A DNA stretch of 7,691 nucleotides from Alphaproteobacteria bacterium (GCA_024639035.1 JAHEJE010000134.1:1-7691), one strand, 5' to 3'; shown: positions 1-6,842, numbered from the stretch's first letter. Made by a program: numbers and translations. The notes: generated from the sequence alone by a model not told the origin.

Positions 1-2706
1 CGCATCAGCCGCAACACCGGTCACCGTACCAAGTGAGGGAGCATCGTCGTCGAAGGTGATGGTGAGCATACTGCCAGTCGCCACCGAGAAGTCGGCGTCG
101 GTGATGAGATAGGCGATGTTTACGACTGCGTCGATCTCTTCGTCATTTGGGCCGCCGGCATTGAGCACGTTGTCTACCAAGGTGACCTGGAAAGCGCCAG
201 TCGCCGGGTCAGTAATCTCGACGGTGAACAGGATGCCGCGCGGACCGGTGGCGGTGAGCACATCGCCAACGAGGCTGTAGGTCACCATTTCGGTGCCGAC
301 CATGGCGGTCGCGCCGTTCAGCGCCGGATCGAAGGAAAAGCCGTTGGCGCCGGCGCCGTCTGCGCCGACCGAGCCACCAAGCACGCCGACGAATACGGTT
401 TCGTCGCCGAGGCCGGCGCCGCTGTCGCCAATATCAGCATCAAGATCGCCAATCGTGCTGGCCGAATTGCCGCCCCGCAGGCCGTCGTCATCGACGGCAG
501 CGCTGGCCTGACCGGCTGTGGGGGTGTTGAGATCTGTAATTCTGAATTCAATGTCGGCTACGGAGACGTCATTGTCACCATCGGTGACGGTGTAGTTTGC
601 GGAGGCGCTGCCGATTCCAACTACAACCGGATCGGCCATGAATTCATAAGTGCCATCGGCCTTGACCCTGATGGTGCCGTCGCCAATGTCGATTGTCTGT
701 GAAAACCCGCTGGCACCAAAAACCAGCTTGATGCCGTTGATGTGGGTTACGGTTGCGCCGTCGGCGCCTTCGAGGAAATCAAGCACGCCGTTGATCGTGG
801 TGTCTTCGGGGACATCCTGAAGCGGTTCGTCTTTCGCCAGGGGCACGTCATCGACAACCTCGGCGGTGAGCACAGCATCGGCGCTGTCGCCGTCCAGGTC
901 GGTCAGGATGACGGCGAAGTCTTCGGTCAGGCTGTTCTGGCCGGACGCATCGGGATGGTTTTCGTTGCCTTCAAGCGTGTAGGCGTAGGTGATGACGCCA
1001 GTTGCGGCATTGTAGCTGATGATCGACAGGGTGTTGCCGAGAGGAGTGGTGAAGGAGGTCGCAGTGAACACACCATTTGAGATCACTTCAACGCCGCCGA
1101 TAGTCAGGCTGGCGACACCGTCGGGCGAGTCAATCGTGAAAGTGTTCTGCTGCGTGGTGCTCTCTGGAGTGGTGTCACGACCGCCGGGCAGATCGTCTTC
1201 ATCGACAACTACGTCGCTTCCCTGGCCTTCCGGTGTCAGGCCCTCGATGGTCGGTGGGGCGTCGCCAATGTCGATGGTCAATGTGGCTGTGTCGATGTCT
1301 CCGTCGCCGTCGCGCAGTGCGTAGGTAAAGACGTCCTCAACGCCACCTGGTGTATTCGGATCGCGGGTATAGCTGTAGCTGCCATCGGGATTGATGGTGA
1401 GTTGGCCGTAGTCGCCAGAGATGGTCACGGCAGAGCTGCCCACGGTGGACGTGGTTGAGCCGTTGGAGATGCTCACGACCTGAGGATCGACACCTGTTGT
1501 GGTGCCATCGTCTGGACCCGCATCGTCATTATCGGTCACATTGCCGGTTACCGGGCCGAACTGACCGCTGGCGATGGAGTTTTCGTCATCATTGGCGACC
1601 GGAACGGAGTCGAGGATGTCTACCTGAGTGACGGCGGTGTCCAAGTTGCCGGCAGCATCTTCCGCTACGATTGGAACGTTGATGATGGTCGCCAGGCTGT
1701 CGCCGTTTTCGGCAAAGGCATGCGGAAAGCCCTCAAGAAGGGTGATCTTGATTTCGCCGAAGCCCTGGGTGCCGGCGGGAATATCGCCGTTGAGTGAAAT
1801 TTCCAGGCGGATCACGACGCCGTTACCGGGCAGGGAGCCCTCGATAATTTGGCTGCCGTTGCCGGGAACGATTGTCCAGGTGAACTGGGCATTTGTATCG
1901 GCGCCGAGAACCTGAATACCGCTGAGGTCGGTGCCAAAGCGCAAGTCGATGACAGTAGAAGAGCCGGCATTGATGGTGATGTCGACATTGTCGGTGTCTA
2001 TGCCGTCATCGGCCAGGCCCGGATCGCGCACTGTCGGGCGCTCCGGCACGACGCTGATGATTTCAAGCGGCGTTTCGTCGTCTTCCAACAGACCCTCGAA
2101 CAGCTGAGGGTTCTCGAATTGACGATCGAACGCGGTCGGTGGCAGCAAGGGGACGGGATCGAACGGATCGCCGACATTGCCCGGATCGCGGGCGAAGTTG
2201 CCGCCGGAGCTGGCAACCTGCTGAGGACCGTCGGGGCCGGCGGCAGGAATGACGTTGGCACCGGATTCAAATGCCGCCTTCAGGTCGGCCGATGCCAGCT
2301 CGAATTGACCGATGATCAGAGAAGGAGGATTTGCACCACCGCCGATGATGTAGATGAGGGAGCCGTCGCCAAGCTGGACGATCAGGTCGTCGTTGAACGG
2401 GAACAGACCGGTAATGTCGGTGCCTTCGGGCAACTCGACGGGTACGCCTTCGGTGGCGGTCAGGGTCTGCTTGACGGCCGCGGTGTCGAACTGTTCGATC
2501 TTTTCGATCGGGATGTCGGCCTTGGCAGCGTTCTGCTCGGCCTCAGGCTTTTCGGCGGCCTCGGCGTTCTTTTCTTCTTCCGTCTTTTCCCCGGTATCCT
2601 CTGCGGCCGTATCGGTCTGGGCCAATTGGACGAGGCTGTCATCCTGGAGGCTTGCCTCAGAAGTTTCTTCGGCGACGGTGATTTCCATGTCTGAACGCTC
2701 GGTCAT
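1..2706 (-). CDS. Giant type I-secreted repeat adhesin, LapA/BapA-like, N-terminal 902 residues (C-terminus beyond window)
   Basis: The frame is open from the ATG at 2706 to the left edge without a stop. The start is supported by AGGGAG (2716-2721) nine bases upstream. Residues 1-75 are acidic and Ala/Glu-rich, with no signal peptide or membrane segment. Residues about 85-150 (with LGDGSLIYIIGGG) resemble the retention segment before the cleavage site of LapA-type adhesins, and PAAG follows at 154-157. Beta-rich modules come next: about 210-365; a VCBS-type domain about 366-481 (VPVANDDENS, NPDGSYSYTRDP, DGDGDIDTATLTIDI); a T1SS-143/DUF5801-like domain about 482-619; and further domains about 620-735 and 735-902. 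Modules are joined by Asp-rich DDxP-type linkers, as in calcium-stabilised adhesins. The family is exported by type I secretion through a C-terminal signal, not visible here, and acts at the cell surface in attachment or biofilm. The repeats are divergent, not near-identical copies. The substrate bound is unknown, and no exporter gene is in the window. Confidence 0.85.
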   Translation of the reverse strand, partial: MTERSDMEITVAEETSEASLQDDSLVQLAQTDTAAEDTGEKTEEEKNAEAAEKPEAEQNAAKADIPIEKIEQFDTAAVKQTLTATEGVPVELPEGTDITGLFPFNDDLIVQLGDGSLIYIIGGGANPPSLIIGQFELASADLKAAFESGANVIPAAGPDGPQQVASSGGNFARDPGNVGDPFDPVPLLPPTAFDRQFENPQLFEGLLEDDETPLEIISVVPERPTVRDPGLADDGIDTDNVDITINAGSSTVIDLRFGTDLSGIQVLGADTNAQFTWTIVPGNGSQIIEGSLPGNGVVIRLEISLNGDIPAGTQGFGEIKITLLEGFPHAFAENGDSLATIINVPIVAEDAAGNLDTAVTQVDILDSVPVANDDENSIASGQFGPVTGNVTDNDDAGPDDGTTTGVDPQVVSISNGSTTSTVGSSAVTISGDYGQLTINPDGSYSYTRDPNTPGGVEDVFTYALRDGDGDIDTATLTIDIGDAPPTIEGLTPEGQGSDVVVDEDDLPGGRDTTPESTTQQNTFTIDSPDGVASLTIGGVEVISNGVFTATSFTTPLGNTLSIISYNAATGVITYAYTLEGNENHPDASGQNSLTEDFAVILTDLDGDSADAVLTAEVVDDVPLAKDEPLQDVPEDTTINGVLDFLEGADGATVTHINGIKLVFGASGFSQTIDIGDGTIRVKADGTYEFMADPVVVGIGSASANYTVTDGDNDVSVADIEFRITDLNTPTAGQASAAVDDDGLRGGNSASTIGDLDADIGDSGAGLGDETVFVGVLGGSVGADGAGANGFSFDPALNGATAMVGTEMVTYSLVGDVLTATGPRGILFTVEITDPATGAFQVTLVDNVLNAGGPNDEEIDAVVNIAYLITDADFSVATGSMLTITFDDDAPSLGTVTGVAADA

Positions 2707-2715
2707 TTTCTTCTA

Positions 2716-2721
2716 CTCCCT
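2716..2721 (-). promoter_or_regulatory. Ribosome binding site of the adhesin gene
   Basis: On the minus strand this reads AGGGAG, nine bases before the ATG at 2706. It fixes the adhesin start. The next in-frame ATG (residue 7) has no comparable site. Confidence 0.65.
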
Positions 2722-2724
2722 GCG

Positions 2725-2740
2725 GCCCGGTGGGTCGGGC
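2725..2740 (-). promoter_or_regulatory. Small GC hairpin in the adhesin leader
   Basis: GCCCG and CGGGC pair around a six-base loop, giving a five-bp all-GC stem that ends three bases upstream of the Shine-Dalgarno sequence. No T-run follows, so it is not an intrinsic terminator. If transcribed it would sit next to the ribosome binding site. Whether the transcript starts upstream of it is unknown. Confidence 0.3.
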
Positions 2741-2786
2741 AAAGTGCAATTGAATCGGAATCTTAAAATTTGATTAAACTGGAAAA

Positions 2787-2797
2787 TGCCAGACGGT
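2787..2797. repeat. Direct repeat copy 1, TGCCAGACGGT (operator-like)
   Basis: This copy matches copy 2 at 2807-2817 in 10 of 11 bases. The two copies start exactly 20 bp apart, about two helical turns, so a protein could bind both on the same DNA face. It lies about 80 bp upstream of the adhesin start. An operator role is inferred. Confidence 0.5.
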
Positions 2798-2806
2798 ACG
2801 TCACTT

Positions 2807-2817
2807 TGCCAGATGGT
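2807..2817. repeat. Direct repeat copy 2, TGCCAGATGGT (operator-like)
   Basis: This is the second copy of the 11-bp element, differing from copy 1 by C to T at position 8. A shorter TTGCCAG match recurs at 2927-2933, just before the regulator's ATG at 2935, which might be a partial third site or chance. Confidence 0.5.
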
Positions 2818-2843
2818 GGAGGGGGATTGTTACGGTTAATTCT

Positions 2844-2857
2844 CATAATATGTTATG
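2844..2857. repeat. Inverted repeat CATAA-N4-TTATG
   Basis: Perfect five-base arms lie around TATG in the A+T-rich part of the divergent region. It sits 78-91 bp upstream of the regulator ATG at 2935. CATAA recurs at 2881-2885. It could be an operator or promoter-overlapping element, but the arms are short and A+T-rich, so chance is possible. Confidence 0.35.
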
Positions 2858-2873
2858 CGTTTCGTTGATTCTT

Positions 2874-2891
2874 TGGTAACCATAACGCGTT
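2874..2891. repeat. Adjacent palindromes TGGTAACCA and AACGCGTT
   Basis: Two perfect short palindromes (2874-2882 and 2884-2891) are one base apart, 44-61 bp upstream of the regulator ATG at 2935. This is where a rightward promoter or autoregulatory operator would be expected. The function is inferred from position only. Confidence 0.3.
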
Positions 2892-2934
2892 GTGCGAACA
2901 ATCTTCGCCAAACTCATCGGGTAGAGTTGCCAGT

Positions 2935-3594
2935 ATGAACGATAGGGCAGGTTCCGAATCGGATTTTGCGGCCAGTCGGCGGCGGGCAAACCAGGCTGCC
3001 ACGTTGACCGAAACAACCCTGCGCGTGGTTCAGCGGCGGGGTCGGCGGATGGCCATCCGGCTGGAAAATATCTATTGGGATCAATTGCTTGATCTGGCGG
3101 AGACAGATGGCGCAAGCCTCAACGAATTGATTTTCAAGATTGTCGGCGATCTCGACAAATCGACCAATCGCACATCGGCGCTCAGAGCGTTCTGTCTGCA
3201 CCGGCTGCGCCAGGAAATGGCGCTGTCGTCGATGCGCTCCGGGAGCATCGATCTGGCCGCGATCATCACCGCCTGTCCGCTGCCGGTCATGGTGCTGACC
3301 CACGAGCGCAAGATTGCCGCCTACAACCCGGCGTTTGCGACGCAAATTCTGCAGCCAAGCAAACGCAGCGAAACCGACGAGGGCAAGTCATCGCTGCGGC
3401 TGATCTTCAACCAGCCGTTCAACAAGATCGTGCAGCAGGTGCATGACAACCCGAGAAAGATCATCGCCGGGCAGATCGGATTTTCGACCGGCGATGTGCA
3501 TGTCCAGCGCCGGGTGAGATATGCCCTGGCGGACCGTTCGGAGGGTGACAACTCGCACCTGATCGTCTTCGTCGAAATGCCGATGGAGACCTGA
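2935..3594 (+). CDS. Ribbon-helix-helix (RHH_4-like) protein with PAS-like C-terminal half, putative transcription regulator
   Basis: This is a 219-residue cytoplasmic protein with no signal peptide or membrane segment. Residues about 38-93 (RRMAIRLENIYWDQLLDLAE, then SLNELIFKIV and ALRAFCLHRLR) fit the RHH_4-type ribbon-helix-helix family common in Alphaproteobacteria. There a beta strand and two helices dimerise to bind DNA. Residues about 104-215 look PAS-like: a helix and ITACPLPVMVLTHERKIAAYNPAF match the usual entry of a PAS fold, and the segment ends in beta-type sequence. I see no kinase or cyclase domain. The ATG at 2935 was chosen; a TTG at 2890 is in frame but lacks a good ribosome site and would consume intergenic palindromes. 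The Shine-Dalgarno before 2935 is weak. It is divergent from the adhesin gene, so control of that gene is plausible but unproven. The ligand of the PAS-like half is unknown. Confidence 0.75.
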   Translation: MNDRAGSESDFAASRRRANQAATLTETTLRVVQRRGRRMAIRLENIYWDQLLDLAETDGASLNELIFKIVGDLDKSTNRTSALRAFCLHRLRQEMALSSMRSGSIDLAAIITACPLPVMVLTHERKIAAYNPAFATQILQPSKRSETDEGKSSLRLIFNQPFNKIVQQVHDNPRKIIAGQIGFSTGDVHVQRRVRYALADRSEGDNSHLIVFVEMPMET

Positions 3595-3617
3595 GGCCGG
3601 GGCGCGCCGGCACGGTA

Positions 3618-4949
3618 TCAGAGGTAACGTCTTGCGGCTTCGCCGTGGCTGTGGCGCAGGGCAGCCAGATCGACATTGACGGGGAGGCCGTCGACGACCG
3701 TCCAGCGGCCGGCAATCATGACCCGGTCGGCGCGATGGGCGCCACACAGCACCAGCGCCGCCAGGGGGTCGCCGGCGCCGGAAAAACGCAGTTCCTGCAA
3801 ATCGAACAAGGCCAGGTCGGCTTGTTTGCCAGCGGCGATTTCACCGATGTCGTCACGCCCGAGGCACCGTGCCGAGCCGGCGGTTGCCCAACGCAGAACG
3901 TCGCGGTGGGTGACGGCTTCGGCGCCGTAGGTGAGGCGGTTGATCATCAGGGCGTGGCGGACGCCTTCCATCAGGTTGGAGGCATCGTTGGATGCAGAAC
4001 CGTCGACGCCGAGGCCGACCGGTGCGCCCAGGCGTTCGAGCTCGCAGGTCCGGCATTGGCCCGAGGCGAGCACCATGTTGGAGGTCGGGCAATGGCACAC
4101 ACCGACGCCGTTGCGGGCCAGCCGGGCCACTTCCTCGTCATTGAAATGAATGCCGTGGGCCAGCCACACGCGGTCGTTCAGCCAGCCGGTCTGCTCGAGA
4201 TAGTCGAGCGGGCGGCAGCCGAAGGTGTGATGGCAGAAGGCGTTTTCATCTTCGGTCTCGCCCAGGTGGGTGTGCAGCCGGCAATCGAAGCGCTCGGCCA
4301 GTTGCGCGGTGGCGACCATCAGCTCGCGGGTGACCGAAAACGGCGAACACGGGGCAAGGGCAACCTGGAGCATGGCGCCCGCGCCGGGCTGGTGATACCT
4401 GGCGAGGACCCGTTCGCAGTCGGCGAGGATGGTATCGTGGTCCTGCACGACGCTGGCCGGTGGTAATCCACCGTCCTCGAGCGAAAGGCTCATGGAACCG
4501 CGGGTGACGGTCATCCGCATGCCGAGGTCGGCCGCCTCGCCGGCCTGGATGTCGATGGCCTCATCGAGACCGGCGGGAAACAGGTAGTGATGGTCCGAGG
4601 TCGTGGTGCAGCCGGACATCATCAGTTCGGTGAGGGCCAGGCGGGTGGCGATCCGCAGGTCTGGCGGGGTCAGGCGCGACCACACGGGATAGAGCGCCTG
4701 AAGCCATGGGAACAGCTCCTTGTTGATCGCCTGCGGATGGGCGCGGGTCAGCGTCTGGTAGAAGTGATGATGGGTGTTGACCAGACCGGGCAGGACCACA
4801 AGACGGCCGGCATCGAAGGTCTCATCGACCGGCGCGGCAGGCTGATTGCCGCTGGCGACCAGCTCCGCTATCCGGCCATCCTCGATAACGAGGCCGCGTT
4901 CGGCGCTTTCGGCCATGCAGGTAACCGGGTCCTTGATCCACAATCTCAT
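3618..4949 (-). CDS. 8-oxoguanine deaminase (amidohydrolase superfamily)
   Basis: This 443-residue zinc hydrolase is predicted to deaminate 8-oxoguanine to urate plus ammonia (EC 3.5.4.32), acting on the oxidised free base in the cytoplasm. Metal ligands fit the superfamily: H60 and H62 in LVNTHHHFYQTLTRA, H228 in LHTHLGE, and D316 in GVDGSASND. E231 and H265 (LAHGIHFN) are the expected catalytic residues, and spacing matches related deaminases. The segments LFPWLQALYPVW, DHHYLFPAG, RGSMSLS and LAPCSPFS are typical of the 8-oxoguanine deaminase group, formerly often labelled hydroxydechloroatrazine ethylaminohydrolase or atrazine chlorohydrolase-like. Length is normal and no key residue is missing. 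The ATG overlaps the uup stop as ATGA (4946-4949), with GAGGAT at 4961-4966 as ribosome site inside uup. It ends 23 bp from the convergent RHH gene. The family call is firm; substrate identity is by similarity. Confidence 0.92.
   Translation of the reverse strand: MRLWIKDPVTCMAESAERGLVIEDGRIAELVASGNQPAAPVDETFDAGRLVVLPGLVNTHHHFYQTLTRAHPQAINKELFPWLQALYPVWSRLTPPDLRIATRLALTELMMSGCTTTSDHHYLFPAGLDEAIDIQAGEAADLGMRMTVTRGSMSLSLEDGGLPPASVVQDHDTILADCERVLARYHQPGAGAMLQVALAPCSPFSVTRELMVATAQLAERFDCRLHTHLGETEDENAFCHHTFGCRPLDYLEQTGWLNDRVWLAHGIHFNDEEVARLARNGVGVCHCPTSNMVLASGQCRTCELERLGAPVGLGVDGSASNDASNLMEGVRHALMINRLTYGAEAVTHRDVLRWATAGSARCLGRDDIGEIAAGKQADLALFDLQELRFSGAGDPLAALVLCGAHRADRVMIAGRWTVVDGLPVNVDLAALRHSHGEAARRYL
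4946..4949 (-). other. ATGA stop/start overlap of uup and the deaminase gene
   Basis: On the minus strand ATGA holds both the deaminase ATG and the uup TGA. Such overlaps usually indicate one transcript and translational coupling. Confidence 0.85.
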
Positions 4950-6739
4950 GTGCGCTCGAGATCCTCGCGGAGCATTTCCAGTTCGAGCCAGTCGTCCTCG
5001 GCCTGCTTGAGCTGGTGCTGGGTGTCCTGCAAGGCACGGCTGAGCTCGGCGAAACCTTCCGGATCGCGGGTGTAGAGCTGCGGATCGGCGAGTTGATCGG
5101 TCAGTTGCGAAATCCGCGCTTCATGTTCGGCTATTTGCCCCGGCAGATTTTCCAGGGCATGTTTCTGCTTGAACGAAAGTTTTGATTTTTTGGTCGGGGC
5201 CTGCGTTTGCGGTGAGGGCGCGCCTGTGGCTTTAGTCTTGGCTGTCGCCGGCTTGGCCGGACGCGAGACGGCATCGCTGTAGCCGCCGGGGTGTTCGGTC
5301 CATTTGCCACCGCCGTCGCTGACCACGGTGGAAGAGACGATGCGGTCGAGGAAGTCACGGTCGTGACTGACCAGGAGGATTGTTCCGTCATAATCGGACA
5401 GATACTCCTGCAGCAGGTCGAGGGTCTCCAGATCGAGATCGTTGGTCGGTTCGTCGAGGACCAGGAGGCTGGCTGAGGCGGCAAGGGCGCGGGCGAGCAT
5501 CAAGCGGCCGCGTTCGCCGCCGGACAGGCGCGAGATCGGCGTGCGGCGCTGCTCCGGGGTGAACAGGAAATCCTTCATGTAGCCGATGACATGGCGCTTT
5601 TCGCCGCGCACCAGCACAGTATCGCCCCCGCCTCCGGTCAGTGCATCGCTCAGGGTCCAGTTCGGGTCGAGGCTTTCGCGGCGCTGATCGAGGGTGACCA
5701 TCTGCACGGTCTGGCCGATTTTCACGGTGCCGGTGTCCGGCGCGAGCGCCCCGGTGAGCAGGTTGATCAGTGTGGTCTTGCCGGCGCCGTTCGGGCCGAC
5801 GATGCCGATCCGGTCGCGGCGCTGGATGCGGATCGAGAAGTCGGCGACGATGGGCCGGCCGTCATAGGCCTTCGACACCTGGGTGGCCTCGATGACCAGT
5901 TTGCCGGAGGTCTTTGCCGCACCGGCGGTGATTGCCATCTGGGCGCGCACCGGCCGTTCTGTGCGGCGGCGCTGGCGCATTTCGTGCAGCAGTCCGAGGC
6001 GCCGCTGGTTGCGCTTGCGCCGCGCGGTGACGCCGTAGCGCAGCCAGTCCTCTTCCATGGCGATCTTGCGGCCGAGCTTGTGGTGCTCGAGTTCTTCGGC
6101 ATGGAGGATTTCGTCGCGCCATTGTTCGAAATGCCGGAATCCGCGATCGAGCTTGCGGGTCGTGCCGCGGTCGAGCCAGACGGTCGACTGCGACAGGGTT
6201 TCGAGAAACCGCCGGTCGTGGCTGATCAGCACAATGGCCGACTTCGAGGCCTGCAACTCGGCCTCGAGCCACTCGATGGCCGGCAGATCGAGATGATTGG
6301 TGGGCTCATCGAGAAGCAGAATGTCGGGTCGTGGCGCGAGGGTGCGGGCCAGGGCGGCGCGCCGGCCCTCGCCGCCTGAAATCTTGTCCACGGTCTGGTT
6401 TGCATCGAGATCGAGGTGCTCGATGAGGTATTGGGCGCGATGCGGGTCGTCGCCGGGCTCAAGACCGGCCTGGACATAGGACAGGACAGTGTCGTGGCCG
6501 GCGAAATCCGGTTCCTGCGGCATGTATCTGACGGTGACGCCCGGTTGAATGAAGCGGCTGCCGCCGTCCGGCTCGACCAGTCCGGCCGCGATCTTCAGCA
6601 GGGTCGACTTGCCCGAGCCGTTACGGCCGATCAGGCAGATCGTCTCGCCGGCATGCAGGATCAGCTCGGCTGCGCTCAACAGCGGATCGCCGCCGAACGT
6701 CAGGCTGATGTCCTGCAGGGTGAGAAGCGGAGCGTTCAT
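4946..6739 (-). CDS. uup: ABC-F ATPase Uup
   Basis: This 597-residue soluble protein has two ABC ATPase domains and no membrane segments. Domain 1: Walker A GRNGSGKS (38-45), Q75, signature SGGEG (121-125), Walker B with catalytic E145 (LLLDEPTNHLD), H174. The linker about 205-275 contains WLRYGVTARRKRNQRR, typical of Uup. Domain 2: Walker A GPNGAGKT (315-322), Q352, signature LSGGER (405-410), Walker B with E430 (LLVLDEPTNDLD), H459. After a Pro/Ala/Lys-rich stretch (about 490-520), residues 523-595 form the C-terminal coiled coil expected of Uup. In E. coli, Uup affects precise transposon excision, binds branched DNA and acts near the ribosome. The start at 6739 (MNAPLLTLQDISLTFGG) was chosen by family fit. 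The frame extends to 6901, but that would overlap the divergent sulfotransferase start with unlike sequence. No clear Shine-Dalgarno precedes 6739. The deaminase follows by ATGA overlap. Confidence 0.92.
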   Translation of the reverse strand: MNAPLLTLQDISLTFGGDPLLSAAELILHAGETICLIGRNGSGKSTLLKIAAGLVEPDGGSRFIQPGVTVRYMPQEPDFAGHDTVLSYVQAGLEPGDDPHRAQYLIEHLDLDANQTVDKISGGEGRRAALARTLAPRPDILLLDEPTNHLDLPAIEWLEAELQASKSAIVLISHDRRFLETLSQSTVWLDRGTTRKLDRGFRHFEQWRDEILHAEELEHHKLGRKIAMEEDWLRYGVTARRKRNQRRLGLLHEMRQRRRTERPVRAQMAITAGAAKTSGKLVIEATQVSKAYDGRPIVADFSIRIQRRDRIGIVGPNGAGKTTLINLLTGALAPDTGTVKIGQTVQMVTLDQRRESLDPNWTLSDALTGGGGDTVLVRGEKRHVIGYMKDFLFTPEQRRTPISRLSGGERGRLMLARALAASASLLVLDEPTNDLDLETLDLLQEYLSDYDGTILLVSHDRDFLDRIVSSTVVSDGGGKWTEHPGGYSDAVSRPAKPATAKTKATGAPSPQTQAPTKKSKLSFKQKHALENLPGQIAEHEARISQLTDQLADPQLYTRDPEGFAELSRALQDTQHQLKQAEDDWLELEMLREDLERT

Positions 6740-6770
6740 GGTGGTCGCGGTGTACGACAAGGGGTGGGCG

Positions 6771-6778
6771 ATTGCAAT
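6771..6778. repeat. Palindrome ATTGCAAT
   Basis: This perfect 8-bp palindrome shares the TTGCAA core with the one at 6793-6802; their centres are 23 bp apart. It lies 31 bp before the uup ATG. It is a possible operator half of a pair, and that role is inferred. Confidence 0.3.
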
Positions 6779-6792
6779 TGAAGGCGGTCGGG

Positions 6793-6811
6793 GCTTGCAA
6801 GCGCATTGCGC
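6793..6811. repeat. Overlapping palindromes GCTTGCAAGC and GCGCA-T-TGCGC
   Basis: A perfect 10-bp palindrome (6793-6802) shares its last two bases with an 11-bp palindrome having one central base (6801-6811). Together they span 19 bp in the middle of the divergent region. They could be an operator, or a hairpin in a leader of either gene. No T-run follows on either strand, so a terminator is unlikely. Confidence 0.4.
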
Positions 6812-6842
6812 GCGGCAGATGGTGGCGTGCAGAAACGATTTT

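Larger units (their letters stand above)
2707..2934. promoter_or_regulatory. Divergent control region between adhesin and RHH/PAS-like regulator
   Basis: This 228-bp non-coding stretch separates two genes that read away from each other, so it must hold the promoter of each. It is clearly richer in A+T than its neighbours, notably around 2755-2785 and 2827-2885. It contains a pair of 11-bp direct repeats, CATAA-N4-TTATG, TGGTAACCA, AACGCGTT and GACG-N3-CGTC. I could not assign convincing -35/-10 pairs on either strand. TTGTTA at 2827-2832 is a possible -35 for the rightward gene, but no good -10 follows at normal spacing. Confidence 0.6.

Noticed and set aside
1849..2694. Long plus-strand open frame (281 codons) opposite the adhesin gene
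   Set aside because: It is antisense to a clear repeat-adhesin frame. The translation has no recognisable family and is a by-product of GC-rich codon use.
1..2706. Adhesin read as a broken gene because many short frames cover this region
   Set aside because: Translating the minus strand from 2706 to 1 gives one uninterrupted 902-codon frame with consistent domain sequence. No frameshift is seen.
2827..2891. Sigma-70-type promoter for the RHH gene
   Set aside because: Hexamers such as TTGTTA (2827) and TTGATT (2865) lack a good -10 at 16-18 bp spacing, so no specific promoter is called.
2890..2934. TTG start adding 15 residues to the RHH protein
   Set aside because: It is a rare start codon with no ribosome site, and it lies within palindromic promoter-like sequence. 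The ATG at 2935 is simpler, though not proven.
3596..3611. GCCGG-N6-CCGGC hairpin (with GGCGCGCC) between the convergent RHH and deaminase genes
   Set aside because: The stem is only five bp and no T-run follows on either strand, so I do not call an intrinsic terminator. A weak bidirectional stop remains possible.
3645..4466. Plus-strand open frame (273 codons) opposite the deaminase gene
   Set aside because: The minus-strand frame carries all amidohydrolase metal and catalytic residues. The antisense frame shows no family features.
5591..6379. Plus-strand open frame (262 codons) opposite uup
   Set aside because: It is antisense to intact ABC-F motifs, and composition alone explains the absence of stops.
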